Source: an uncultured Ruminococcus sp.
Lineage (GTDB): Bacteria; Bacillota; Clostridia; Oscillospirales; Ruminococcaceae
Reading direction: 5' to 3'
NCBI GenBank assembly: GCA_947627625.1
Contig: CANQWR010000001.1
Coordinates: forward strand, 1 to 64,000
Length of the DNA: 64,000 nucleotides
Numbering within the stretch: the stretch's first letter is position 1; every line of letters starts with the position of its first letter. The position numbers were made by a program, and so were the translations under genes. Below, piece after piece: positions 23,293-31,205 of this stretch. The notes beneath the pieces are model-generated. The model ran no database searches, was not told the DNA's origin, and saw only the letters and a list, made by a program, of their open reading frames with translations.

Positions 23293-24386
23293 AAATGTTC
23301 AATTTCAATTTCTTTTTGCTTTGCAAATTCGAGAAGTTCCCTGTTCAGCGAGTTCATACTCCCGAATTTTTCAACACAGCATATCAGTTTCCGACATTTT
23401 TGTAGGACTTTTTCTGCCTGTCTCACCCTCTCCGCACTCACAGGCTCAAAGGCTTTTTCCGATATGACCTTGCACGAGAGTGCCTTTGCAACGGGAAAAT
23501 CTATGTCATTTTCGTGGAGTACCCCCACGACAAACGGTACTCCCATGCGTTCAAGTCTCCTGTAGACGGGGATACCCTTTCCCATTCCGCCTATGACAAA
23601 AATTTCGGGTTCTCCTGAAATTTTTTCAAGTTCGGGAGTGCCGAAAAATTCATTGTAACAGAGAGTGTCCACACCAAAAAGTTCACTGATATAACCCTCC
23701 GAAAAAATTTCTTCGGGAGTACCGGTCCTGTCTATGAAATTATTTTTCACGCAGATCATTCTGTCTGAAATTTTGAGAGCGAGGTCAAGTTCGTGCATTG
23801 ACATTATAACGGCTGTGTTTTTCTCCCTGACGAGTTTGCGGAGTATTTTCAGAAGTTCGAGTTTGTGTTTCATGTCGAGATAGGACGTAGGTTCGTCGAG
23901 TACCAATATATCGGGTTCTTGACATATCGCCCTTGCGAGCATTATTTTCTGTCTCTGTCCGTCACTTATCCTGTTGAAATCCTGATTTACAAGTTCAACA
24001 CCGTCAACAAGCCTGAAAGTCTCCCGAACTATATCCCTGTCTCTTTGGGAGAGAATACCGAGTCTGCCCGTGTAAGGGTATCGTCCGCTCTCAACAACGT
24101 CCTTGCACGTCATAAGCTCCGCACGGACTTTTTCGGTCGTCATTATTGAGAGTTTTACGGAAATTTCGCTCTCACTCATCTTTGAAATATCCCTGCCGTC
24201 TATGTAAACCGTACCCGAAACAGCTTCAAGCTGTCCTGCAATTGTTTTGAGAATTGTTGACTTTCCGCTTCCGTTTGCACCTATCAGGGAGACTATTTCC
24301 CCGCTTTTTATTTCAATTTCAGCATTTTCAACAACAATTTTTTTCCCGTATCCTGCCGAGAGACTGTGTGTCTCAATTTTGCTCAC
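23223..24386 (-). CDS. ABC importer ATPase, BtuD/FecE type, with extra C-terminal domain and repeat-encoded tail
   Basis: A 387-residue protein. Residues 1-250 are the ATPase: Walker A GANGSGKST (about 36-44), signature ISDGQRQK, Walker B ILVLDEPTS and switch SMHELDLAL. Residues about 255-362 form an additional domain starting EPEIFVIGGMGKGIPVYRRL; similar extensions occur on some clostridial siderophore/cobalamin ATPases, but its role is unknown to me. The last 22 residues (from VGGSAPHTPRQRGK) are encoded by the inserted GC-rich repeat. The GTG start overlaps the permease stop. It energises uptake of a corrinoid or metal complex; a corrinoid is favoured by the riboswitch upstream of the operon. 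Confidence 0.88.
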   Translation of the reverse strand: MSKIETHSLSAGYGKKIVVENAEIEIKSGEIVSLIGANGSGKSTILKTIAGQLEAVSGTVYIDGRDISKMSESEISVKLSIMTTEKVRAELMTCKDVVESGRYPYTGRLGILSQRDRDIVRETFRLVDGVELVNQDFNRISDGQRQKIMLARAICQEPDILVLDEPTSYLDMKHKLELLKILRKLVREKNTAVIMSMHELDLALKISDRMICVKNNFIDRTGTPEEIFSEGYISELFGVDTLCYNEFFGTPELEKISGEPEIFVIGGMGKGIPVYRRLERMGVPFVVGVLHENDIDFPVAKALSCKVISEKAFEPVSAERVRQAEKVLQKCRKLICCVEKFGSMNSLNRELLEFAKQKEIEIEHLLVGGSAPHTPRQRGKPPLETRD

Positions 24387-25381
24387 AACTGCCTGTCTCC
24401 TCTCCTCAGCATTATTGTCACCACAACGGGTGCACCGAATATTGCCGTGATTGTACTTATTCCCAGTTCGGAGGGTGCAAAGAGTACTCTTGCCATGAGG
24501 TCACAGAAGAGACAGAAAACTGCTCCGCCGAGAAATGATGCAGGAATAATTATTATCGGCTTTGAAGTCCCGAGCATTCCCCTGACCATGTGCGGGACTG
24601 CCGAGCCTACAAACGAGACAGGTCCCGCAAAAGCCGTCACGCAAGCCGACAAAAGGCTTGACAGGACTATCAGTTCAGCACGGAATTTTTTTATATTTAC
24701 TCCCATGTTTGAGGCGTAAGCCTCTCCGAGTTGGTACGCCCCCATAGGTTTTGACAGCATGAACGTCAGGAGAAGTGCAGGTATCACCACGACTGCCATT
24801 ATTTTTACCTCATCCATGTCCGTACCCGAAAAAGTACCCACAGACCAGCCGTGCAGATTTACTATGTCTGAGTCGTCCGCAAAAGAAATAACAAGTTCCG
24901 TTAGTGCTGAACATATATAGCCGTTCATAACTCCCGCCACTATCAGGACGGACATTCTTTTAACTCTCCCCGATATCGCAAGGACTGTACCCATTGCAGC
25001 GAGTGAACCTATAAAAGCCGTGATTACAAGTCCGCTTGAACTTATTGCAGTACCTACCGACAGTGAAACAGTCATTGCAATTGAAACCGCAAATTTTGCA
25101 CCCGAGGATATTCCCAGAACAAAAGGTCCTGCTATGGGATTGGCAAAAAAATTCTGCAAGAGAAGTCCCGACAGCGACAACGCCCCACCGAGTAAAATGA
25201 CAGCGAGAGTGCGTGGGAGACGTATTTTCAGAATGACCATGCTGTCCGTGCCGTTGCCGTGCGACAGAATGCCGAAAAGCTCACTAAGACTGTAACTGAC
25301 ACTTCCAAACATAAGGTTCACCGCTGTCAGCACAACCAAAAGCACGCTCAGCAACAGAAAACATTTTACACACCGTTGCAA
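24383..25381 (-). CDS. FecCD/BtuC-family ABC importer permease
   Basis: A 332-residue, very hydrophobic protein with about ten membrane helices, the usual length and helix number for the family. Typical segments are RLPRTLAVILLGGALSLSGL near the N terminus and SFVGSAVPHMVRGMLG near the coupling helix, followed by PASFLGGAVFC. It forms the membrane channel with the ATPase (GTGA overlap at its 3' end) and receives cargo from the lipoprotein encoded just upstream. The start is TTG at 25379-25381 with GGAG 9-10 nt before it. Confidence 0.92.
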   Translation of the reverse strand: MQRCVKCFLLLSVLLVVLTAVNLMFGSVSYSLSELFGILSHGNGTDSMVILKIRLPRTLAVILLGGALSLSGLLLQNFFANPIAGPFVLGISSGAKFAVSIAMTVSLSVGTAISSSGLVITAFIGSLAAMGTVLAISGRVKRMSVLIVAGVMNGYICSALTELVISFADDSDIVNLHGWSVGTFSGTDMDEVKIMAVVVIPALLLTFMLSKPMGAYQLGEAYASNMGVNIKKFRAELIVLSSLLSACVTAFAGPVSFVGSAVPHMVRGMLGTSKPIIIIPASFLGGAVFCLFCDLMARVLFAPSELGISTITAIFGAPVVVTIMLRRGDRQL

Positions 25382-25387
25382 ATAAGA

Positions 25388-26509
25388 TCACTCCAGTCTG
25401 CGGAAAAATTCGAGTTGTCCGTCTTGTCCGCTGAAGATCCTGTTCATCTCGTATATAATATCCGCCGAACAGCTTGTCTGCTGGAACATATCGTCCTGTG
25501 TACACCAGACTTCACCGTTCTTTACAGCTTTGAACTCCCCCAGAACACCGCTCTTTTCGACAAGCTGTTCAATGCTGTCAACACCGCCGTCAACAGTGCC
25601 GTTGTAAATTATTATATCAGCGTCCTTAGCCTTGCGACAAAAAGCCTCAAATTCAATATTCATTGTGGACAGAGCATTTTCGTCCGTGTTCAGGTCATCG
25701 GCAGTAAAGACGTACTCACCGCCTGCCATTTCTATTGAACGTGATATGTAGTCGCCCGACTTCCTGATGTTGACATATCCGTTTGAACTTATATAAAAAA
25801 ACGCTACTGTCTTTCTGTCGCTGTCGTTTGGAACTTCAATATTGTCAAGCTGTGAGATTTTTTCGTTAAAAAAATTCTCAGCACTGTCGAAATTTCCCGT
25901 CAGAAGCCCATACAGCTTCACCCACTCAAGCCTGCCGAGAGGGTGGCTCTCGTAACTTGAACGCTCAATTATGACGGGTATACCTAAGTTTTCGATCTGC
26001 TCTTTGACTTCGGGCTTGTGGTATATCATAGTGTTTTCGACTGCAATTCCGCAATTTTCCGAGACAAGTCTCTCATAGTCGGGTGCGGAGTACTTTCCTA
26101 TGTACTCTATATCTCCCGACTTGATTTTCTCCCTGACACCTTCAATTGTCCAGTCATCGGACTTTGTGGACGTAAATTTCACGCTGTCAAGCTCGTCCAG
26201 AACGCTGAAAAAGTCCATAGCGGAGGAAGATGCCATGTAGATATTTTCGGGACACTTTTCTATAACCGTGCAGTTTTCTGAATAATTTTCGGGTACGTCC
26301 TCCCCCTTTGGCAAGAGAATATATTTCTCCTCACCTATGGTAATAAGTGAAATATTTTCCGAAATATAGTCAACGGAAAACTGTTCGGCATAGTCAAGTT
26401 CCATATGCCCTATGAAATTTTCCGCTGTTTTGTTTTCAGTGTCACCGCCCGAAACTCCGCAAGAAACAAGACAGAACAGTGTCGCTATTATTAAAAAAAC
26501 TCTCTTCAT
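25388..26509 (-). CDS. Substrate-binding lipoprotein of the importer (BtuF-like)
   Basis: A 373-residue protein. The lipoprotein signal peptide ends at LVSC with Cys17 as the lipidation site. The body has the two-lobed class III binding-protein fold: VIEKCPENIYMASSSAMDFF, then a first lobe, a helix linker and the second lobe with YISSNGYVNIRKSGDYISRS and AGGEYVFTADDLN. It should capture a corrinoid or related metal chelate outside the membrane and deliver it to the permease encoded 6 bp downstream. The specific ligand is inferred from the riboswitch and neighbours. The ATG overlaps the stop of the preceding lipoprotein gene. Confidence 0.88.
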   Translation of the reverse strand: MKRVFLIIATLFCLVSCGVSGGDTENKTAENFIGHMELDYAEQFSVDYISENISLITIGEEKYILLPKGEDVPENYSENCTVIEKCPENIYMASSSAMDFFSVLDELDSVKFTSTKSDDWTIEGVREKIKSGDIEYIGKYSAPDYERLVSENCGIAVENTMIYHKPEVKEQIENLGIPVIIERSSYESHPLGRLEWVKLYGLLTGNFDSAENFFNEKISQLDNIEVPNDSDRKTVAFFYISSNGYVNIRKSGDYISRSIEMAGGEYVFTADDLNTDENALSTMNIEFEAFCRKAKDADIIIYNGTVDGGVDSIEQLVEKSGVLGEFKAVKNGEVWCTQDDMFQQTSCSADIIYEMNRIFSGQDGQLEFFRRLE

Positions 26510-27438
26510 GACAGATTTTCAAGGCTCGACAGGTCAAAATAAAGCGTGTAGTCTATTTCATGGGGGGTACTCATTGCAATGGTGTCCGCTGAAATTGGCA
26601 TATCATAGTTAAAAATTTCAACAGGAATCTCAAAGACAGAAAACTCCTCCATAGTGACAGGCTCGTATTTTTCGCCGTCCACTACCATGTAATCGTAATT
26701 ATTGCTTCCCCAGACTATCTCCGCAACGGCTTTTCCGTCTTTTACGGTCAACTTTGCAGGAGATTGAACGCTTGCCTTTCCAGAACCGCCTTTCAGTTCA
26801 ACAGATATATTATAAACTCCGTCCGCTGTGCTTTCTGGGAGACTATCTCCAAGACCTCCCGAAAACGCCTCTGACGGGAGTGAATCCGCACGGAACACAA
26901 GCTGTCTGTCGTACCACTTTTCTTTTTTCTCACTGAACGCACAGCAGTCCACGATCTTATCAAGTGCATCTATATCAAATTCAAATATGTGTACGCCGTT
27001 TTCCTCCGTGAAATTTATGTAATCACTTTCGGGAGCGTCAACGGCTTCCTGTGCAGTACCGAGAAAAAGCCACCTGTAAGAGTCGCTGCTCATAGTCATT
27101 TTCACTCTCAAAGTACCCGAATCAACAGTCAGATTACACTCCGAAATTTTGAACATTGACGAACTCGAATCAACGTCTATGGTGTACTCACCGTCAACAA
27201 GCATATCAGCCGTGACCTCCGTCATACCCTCATAGCCGACCGTTTCGGGAGCAATAGTCTCGCCCTCCTGTGCGATTTTTTCCGAATTTTCCGTATTCTC
27301 TGTGCCTTCGGCTGATTCCCTTTCTGTTGACAGTGAACTCTCTCCGCTGACGGGTTCGGCAGTATTCTCCGCCGAACAAGCCGAAAAAACCGATGTCAGG
27401 AGCAGGGAAGTCAGCATATATATAAATAATTTTTTCAC
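26506..27438 (-). CDS. Lipoprotein with two related beta-rich domains, likely accessory to tetrapyrrole/metal uptake
   Basis: A 310-residue protein. The signal peptide ends FSAC with lipidated Cys21, followed by a Ser/Glu/Thr-rich linker (to about 75). Two domains follow, each beginning with DG-x-Y-x-I: the first contains DGEYTIDVDSSSSMFKIS, FLGTAQEA and KEKWYDRQL, the second DGVYNISVELKGGSGK and SNNYDYMVVDG. From memory, domains with a GTA-E-A segment and a KWYD motif recur in clostridial lipoproteins at metal-uptake loci, but I cannot name a Pfam family. The GTG start has GAGGAG upstream and lies 16 nt after a terminator-like hairpin, so expression relative to cbiK may be reduced. Confidence 0.8.
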   Translation of the reverse strand: MKKLFIYMLTSLLLTSVFSACSAENTAEPVSGESSLSTERESAEGTENTENSEKIAQEGETIAPETVGYEGMTEVTADMLVDGEYTIDVDSSSSMFKISECNLTVDSGTLRVKMTMSSDSYRWLFLGTAQEAVDAPESDYINFTEENGVHIFEFDIDALDKIVDCCAFSEKKEKWYDRQLVFRADSLPSEAFSGGLGDSLPESTADGVYNISVELKGGSGKASVQSPAKLTVKDGKAVAEIVWGSNNYDYMVVDGEKYEPVTMEEFSVFEIPVEIFNYDMPISADTIAMSTPHEIDYTLYFDLSSLENLS

Positions 27439-27453
27439 AATAAATATCTCCTC

Positions 27454-27496
27454 AAAAAAGGGGACTGCCCTCCGAAACGGGAAAACAGTCCCTGTT
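27454..27496 (-). terminator. Terminator or attenuator between cbiK and the lipoprotein gene
   Basis: GGGACTG and CAGTCCC arms around an 18-nt loop, followed by CTTTTTT on the minus strand. No separate promoter is visible between it and the next gene, so it more likely lowers than abolishes downstream transcription. Confidence 0.7.
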
Positions 27497-27528
27497 TATA
27501 TTTTATTTTATATTTTATATTTTATATT

Positions 27529-28602
27529 TTACTCAGAAGCTTTTTCTATGGCAGTCTGTGCGTGTTCAACGTAAATATTTCTCACGTCCTCGCACTCCCC
27601 CAAACCTCTGATAACGCACTCCACCTCATAGCCTGCACTCTCAAAAGCAGTTTTCCAAGAGTCCTCCTCGTCACCTGCCATGTCGTTGTTGGCGTGGTCT
27701 CCTGCGACTACCATCAACGGCTCAAGGACAACTCTCTTGTAATCGCCCGCCTGTACCGCACTCAGAACATCATCAAGAGACGGCTCAGCCTCGACAGTGC
27801 CGACAAAATAATTGCTGTAGCCGTCCGCTGTCAGCATCTCCTGCATTTTTGCGTAAACACCGTTTGAGTCGGCTTCCGTGCCGTGCCCCATGAAACAGAT
27901 AGCAGTCTCGCCGTCATCGTAATCGCTCGTCCAGTCAACGACAGCTTGCTCGACTTCTTTGAAATCCTCGTCACTTGTAAGCAAGGGTTCACCGAAAGTC
28001 ACTTTTTCAAAAGCGTCCGCATACTGTGCCACTTCGTCAACAAGGTCGTTGTACTCAAAGCCGTTCATAAGGTGCGTGGGCTGTACGACAAGATTTTTGA
28101 CACCGTTGTCAACCGCTCTCTGTAAAGCCGTCTGCACGTCGTCAATAAGTACGCCGTCACGGCTGTTCACATGGTCTATAATTATATTTGACGTGAAAGC
28201 ACGTCTGACGGAATAGTCGGGAAAAGCCGTCTCAAAATCGTCCTCTATAGCACCTATTGTGAGTCTCCTGCTGTCGTTGAAACTCGTTCCGAAACTCACT
28301 ACCAGAAGTTCATTTTCGCCTATTTCGTCCTGATTTCGGGGATCGTCAAGGCTTGCGTCACCCGTGTTGTAATTTTCCTCATCATCTTCTTTGGAAATTT
28401 CGTCAGTCTCCGACTGTCCCTCCGTAACTTCCTCAACAGAAGTCTCCACAGTTTCAGATTTTTCGGTACTCACCTCCGCAGAAGTCTCCTCAACGGACGT
28501 ACTTCCCTCACTCACAGAACTGCTCTCCGTGTCGCCACAGGAGCTTAAAACTCCCGTGACCGCCATACACAGACAGGTCAGAAATATAATTTTTTTCTTC
28601 AT
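27529..28602 (-). CDS. cbiK: CbiK-type cobaltochelatase as an exported lipoprotein
   Basis: A 357-residue protein. The frame is open upstream to 28791, but that part runs through the riboswitch; the ATG at 28602 has AAAGGAC before it. Residues 1-22 are a lipoprotein signal (GVLSSC, Cys22), then a roughly 80-residue Ser/Glu/Thr/Val-rich linker, then the CbiK fold. NELLVVSFGTSF starts the domain. The metal-site histidines are His240 in CFMGHGTEADS and about His303 in VVAGDHANNDMAGDEEDSW. CbiK inserts Co(II) into sirohydrochlorin; Desulfovibrio has a periplasmic form thought to act in metal or haem handling. Its surface location and grouping with importer genes suggest tetrapyrrole or cobalt capture rather than plain biosynthesis. 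Confidence 0.9.
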   Translation of the reverse strand: MKKKIIFLTCLCMAVTGVLSSCGDTESSSVSEGSTSVEETSAEVSTEKSETVETSVEEVTEGQSETDEISKEDDEENYNTGDASLDDPRNQDEIGENELLVVSFGTSFNDSRRLTIGAIEDDFETAFPDYSVRRAFTSNIIIDHVNSRDGVLIDDVQTALQRAVDNGVKNLVVQPTHLMNGFEYNDLVDEVAQYADAFEKVTFGEPLLTSDEDFKEVEQAVVDWTSDYDDGETAICFMGHGTEADSNGVYAKMQEMLTADGYSNYFVGTVEAEPSLDDVLSAVQAGDYKRVVLEPLMVVAGDHANNDMAGDEEDSWKTAFESAGYEVECVIRGLGECEDVRNIYVEHAQTAIEKASE

Positions 28603-28644
28603 CAAATCAAGTCCTTTCAAAAACAAATCGCTGAAAGGCATGAC

Positions 28645-28670
28645 TAAAAAAGCCCTCAACAATTGAGAGC
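28645..28670 (-). terminator. Riboswitch expression-platform terminator
   Basis: Minus-strand GCTCTCAA-TTG-TTGAGGGC followed by TTTTTT, 43 nt before the cbiK start and downstream of the aptamer. Cobalamin binding would be expected to favour this hairpin. Confidence 0.85.
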
Positions 28671-28766
28671 ATCGCAAAAAGACTTCCGCTTTGAAAAAAG
28701 CAGAAATCGCAACGATACAGTCATAACCTCGTGACCTGAAATCCCGTAAGGGGATTTCCGTATCAG

Positions 28767-28976
28767 CAAGACGGCAGGTTTCCTGACTCAAGGGTTATCA
28801 GACAAGAGCAGAGCCTTCCCGATTTCTCAGTGACCTCTGTTTTTTATTTGACTAAAAACAGATAACTGCATTGTCCTCGCCTTTCACAGTGACGGGTTCG
28901 TACAGGTCTCTCACCTGTTTCCCTTTTAACTCACTCTGTCACGGCAAAATTTCCGTGACGGCAAGCACCGTCCGCT
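28767..28976 (-). ncRNA. Cobalamin (B12) riboswitch aptamer
   Basis: Read on the minus strand the conserved blocks appear in order: AAAAGGGAAACAGGTG, the paired AGGTG...CCTGT, AACCCGTCACTGTGA, the GGTCACTG box, CGGGAAGGC, and the 3' block GAGTCAGGAAACCTGCC. GACGG near the 5' end pairs with CCGTC at the 3' end to close P1. These match the consensus of the AdoCbl riboswitch class. It lies between the promoter at 29015-29042 and the terminator at 28645-28670, so it should shut off cbiK and the downstream uptake genes when cobalamin is plentiful. Another hairpin (GAAATCCC-GTAAG-GGGATTTC, 28739-28759) lies in the expression platform. Confidence 0.93.
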
Positions 28977-29014
28977 ATTATTTTGTTGTATTACATAGTG
29001 TACACACCATGTTA

Positions 29015-29042
29015 ATTATAGCACACTCCACCGAAAATTCAA
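29015..29042 (-). promoter_or_regulatory. Promoter of the riboswitch-cbiK-uptake unit
   Basis: Minus-strand TTGAAT (29037-29042) and TATAAT (29015-29020), spacer 16 bp, about 40 bp before the aptamer. GTGTACAC lies just after the start region. Confidence 0.7.
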
Positions 29043-29095
29043 GCCCTGTCCGCAAATTCGTTGCTTTTCACAATTAAATTCAACTTTGCAAAAAA

Positions 29096-29737
29096 TTATC
29101 CGTCAATCATGTACAAAAGTGCATTGCATATAGCCGTTGCGACGGTACTGCCACCCTTTCGTCCTCTTGCGACTATGCAGGGAACTCCCGTTTTTATTAT
29201 CCTCTCTTTGGACTGCACAACGTTCACAAAGCCGACGGGTACTCCAATCACAAAATCGGGTCTGAAAACGCCGTTTTCTATATATTCCGATATTTTCAGA
29301 AGTGCCGTGGGAGCGTTCCCGACAGCATATATTACAGGTCTGTCTTTTATACTCCTTGCACGCTCCACCGATGCCACTGCCCTTGTCGTGTTGTTTTTGA
29401 GTGCATATTCCCTCACTTCACTGTCCGCCATAAAGCAGACCGCCTCACAGCCTGCTTTTTTCAGAGCGTTTTTATTTATACCCGCAAGACACATATTTGT
29501 GTCCGTCACTATGACTGCACCCGATTTTATTGTTTCAAGTGCCTTTTCGACAGCTCCCTCCGAAAAAAACAGATTTTCAAGATAGTCAAAATCCGCTGTA
29601 GTGTGAATCACTCTGAACAAAATCGGCTTTATATCCTGCGGGACACTCCCGCCCGTCAGGTTTTTTATTTCACTCTCTATTATCTCGAAACTCCTCTTTT
29701 CAATGTCCTCTGGCTTTACAAATTCGGTCTCTGACAC
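29096..29737 (-). CDS. cbiC: Cobalt-precorrin-8 methylmutase
   Basis: A 213-residue protein. The frame opens at a TTG (29758), but that codon lies within the ribosome site region; the GTG at 29737 has AAAGGAG 9 nt upstream and starts 4 bp after the cbiP stop, so I choose it. The enzyme moves the methyl group from C-11 to C-12 to give cobyrinate. Family segments seen are IEKRSFEII, RVIHTTADFDY with the catalytic histidine, IVTDTNMCLAGINK, VYAVGNAPTAL-like (VIYAVGNAPTALL), GVPVGFVNVVQSKE and ARGRKGGSTVA. Last gene of the long corrin operon; no clear terminator follows before the riboswitch promoter. Confidence 0.95.
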   Translation of the reverse strand: MSETEFVKPEDIEKRSFEIIESEIKNLTGGSVPQDIKPILFRVIHTTADFDYLENLFFSEGAVEKALETIKSGAVIVTDTNMCLAGINKNALKKAGCEAVCFMADSEVREYALKNNTTRAVASVERARSIKDRPVIYAVGNAPTALLKISEYIENGVFRPDFVIGVPVGFVNVVQSKERIIKTGVPCIVARGRKGGSTVATAICNALLYMIDG

Positions 29738-29741
29738 ACTG

Positions 29742-31205
29742 TCACACTCCTTTGTCAATAATTTTATATAAAAGTTCCATGTCTATATTATTCCGCACAC
29801 AGTTCGCAAGAATGTCAAACTGTGTCTCCCTGTAAATTTTATTATCATCTTTTTTGAAAGTCATTTCAAGCCCTTTTTTTTCGGACAGCTTTTTCAGAAG
29901 TTTCTCCGCACTGTCGTCAAAAATTCCATGCACATAGCACCCCGCAACGCTGTCTTTGTACTCCCCTCCGCAAGTCGTGAGTGAATTTTCAGTCATAGAA
30001 GTCTCACCTGCGTGTATTTCGTAACCGCTGAATCCCGCACCGCTCATGCAGTCGAAAAAGCCTGTGATATTGCAGAATTTACCGTTTGCGTGGGAAGTCT
30101 TTTTAACCGATGTCAGAACAGTCTCGCCGTCAAGAAGTCCCATTCCCGAAATTTCCCCACCGCATTCAGTGCCGTGGGGGTCTGAAATTTTTCTGCCAAG
30201 AATCTGGTATCCTCCGCATATGCCGAAAACGGGTACACCCTGTGAATTTAACTTTTTTACCGCATTTTCAAGACCTGTCTCCCTCAGCCACTTCATATCC
30301 GAAATTGTGTTTTTAGTACCCGGAATGAATATCATATCAGGTCTGCCGAACTCCCTGCAATTTCTGACGTACCTGACCGAAACGCCCTCGTATCTTGTGA
30401 AAACGTCAAAATCGGTGAAGTTTGAAATCCTCGGAAGTCTCACAACCGCTATGTCTATCTCACCTGTGAAATTTCTCTTTTCAAGCCTGTCCGAAATGCT
30501 GTCCTCGCTCTCTATGTCGCAATCCGTGTACGGCACTACGCCTAAAACAGGTCTATTAGACTTCTCCTCAAGAATTTTCACACCCTCCGAAAAAAGCCTC
30601 CTGTCGCCCCTGAATTTGTTCACAACAAGAGCCTTGACAAATTCCTTCTCCTGTTTTTCAAGCAGATCAAGAGTACCTAAAAGCTGTGCAAAGACACCTC
30701 CGCAGTCAATATCCCCCACAAGCAAAACAGGGGAATTTGTGAGCTTTGCAATACCCATGTTCACTATGTCGTCTTTTTTAAGATTGAGTTCGGCGGGGCT
30801 TCCAGCCCCCTCTATCACTATTATGTCAAAATTTTTATCAAGTTCCCCGTATGCGTCCATTATGACGGGTATAAAATCACTCCTGCACCCGAAATACTCC
30901 CTTGAAGTCATATTTTTCAGGACTTTCCCCCCGACTATCACCTGTGAACACGAATCCGCTGTGGGTTTCAGCAAAATCGGGTTCATAAGAACCGAGGGGT
31001 CAACTCCCGCAGACAACGCCTGAACAGCCTGTGCCGTACCTATCTCACCGCCCTCAACCGTGACGTGCGAGTTTAGTGCCATGTTTTGCGATTTGAACGG
31101 CACACACGAAAAGCCGTCCTGACGGAAAATTCTGCAAAGTGCCGTGACGAGCAGGCTTTTCCCGACGTTTGACATAGTTCCCTGTACCATTATTGACTTA
31201 GCCAT
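29742..31205 (-). CDS. cbiP: Cobyric acid synthase (glutamine-hydrolysing)
   Basis: A 487-residue protein of normal length. It amidates side chains b, d, e and g of adenosylcobyrinate a,c-diamide using glutamine and ATP. The N-terminal DRTGT-like synthetase domain begins MVQGTMSNVGKSLLVTALCR with its P-loop and has QNMALNSHVT and IEGAGSPAELNL. The C-terminal class I glutaminase domain has IPGTKNTISDM, the nucleophile Cys in FGICGGYQILG and the histidine in GCYVHGIFD. Its ATG lies within the last codons of the upstream cobD-like gene (8-bp overlap). Confidence 0.96.
   Translation of the reverse strand: MAKSIMVQGTMSNVGKSLLVTALCRIFRQDGFSCVPFKSQNMALNSHVTVEGGEIGTAQAVQALSAGVDPSVLMNPILLKPTADSCSQVIVGGKVLKNMTSREYFGCRSDFIPVIMDAYGELDKNFDIIVIEGAGSPAELNLKKDDIVNMGIAKLTNSPVLLVGDIDCGGVFAQLLGTLDLLEKQEKEFVKALVVNKFRGDRRLFSEGVKILEEKSNRPVLGVVPYTDCDIESEDSISDRLEKRNFTGEIDIAVVRLPRISNFTDFDVFTRYEGVSVRYVRNCREFGRPDMIFIPGTKNTISDMKWLRETGLENAVKKLNSQGVPVFGICGGYQILGRKISDPHGTECGGEISGMGLLDGETVLTSVKKTSHANGKFCNITGFFDCMSGAGFSGYEIHAGETSMTENSLTTCGGEYKDSVAGCYVHGIFDDSAEKLLKKLSEKKGLEMTFKKDDNKIYRETQFDILANCVRNNIDMELLYKIIDKGV

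Noticed and set aside
28603..28791. N-terminal extension of cbiK to 28791
   Set aside because: This stretch is the riboswitch 3' end and terminator; the ATG at 28602 has a ribosome site and begins a proper lipoprotein signal.
30046..31023. 325-residue plus-strand frame
   Set aside because: Antisense shadow of cbiP. Its Ser/Pro/Phe-rich translation is typical of reverse-strand frames here.
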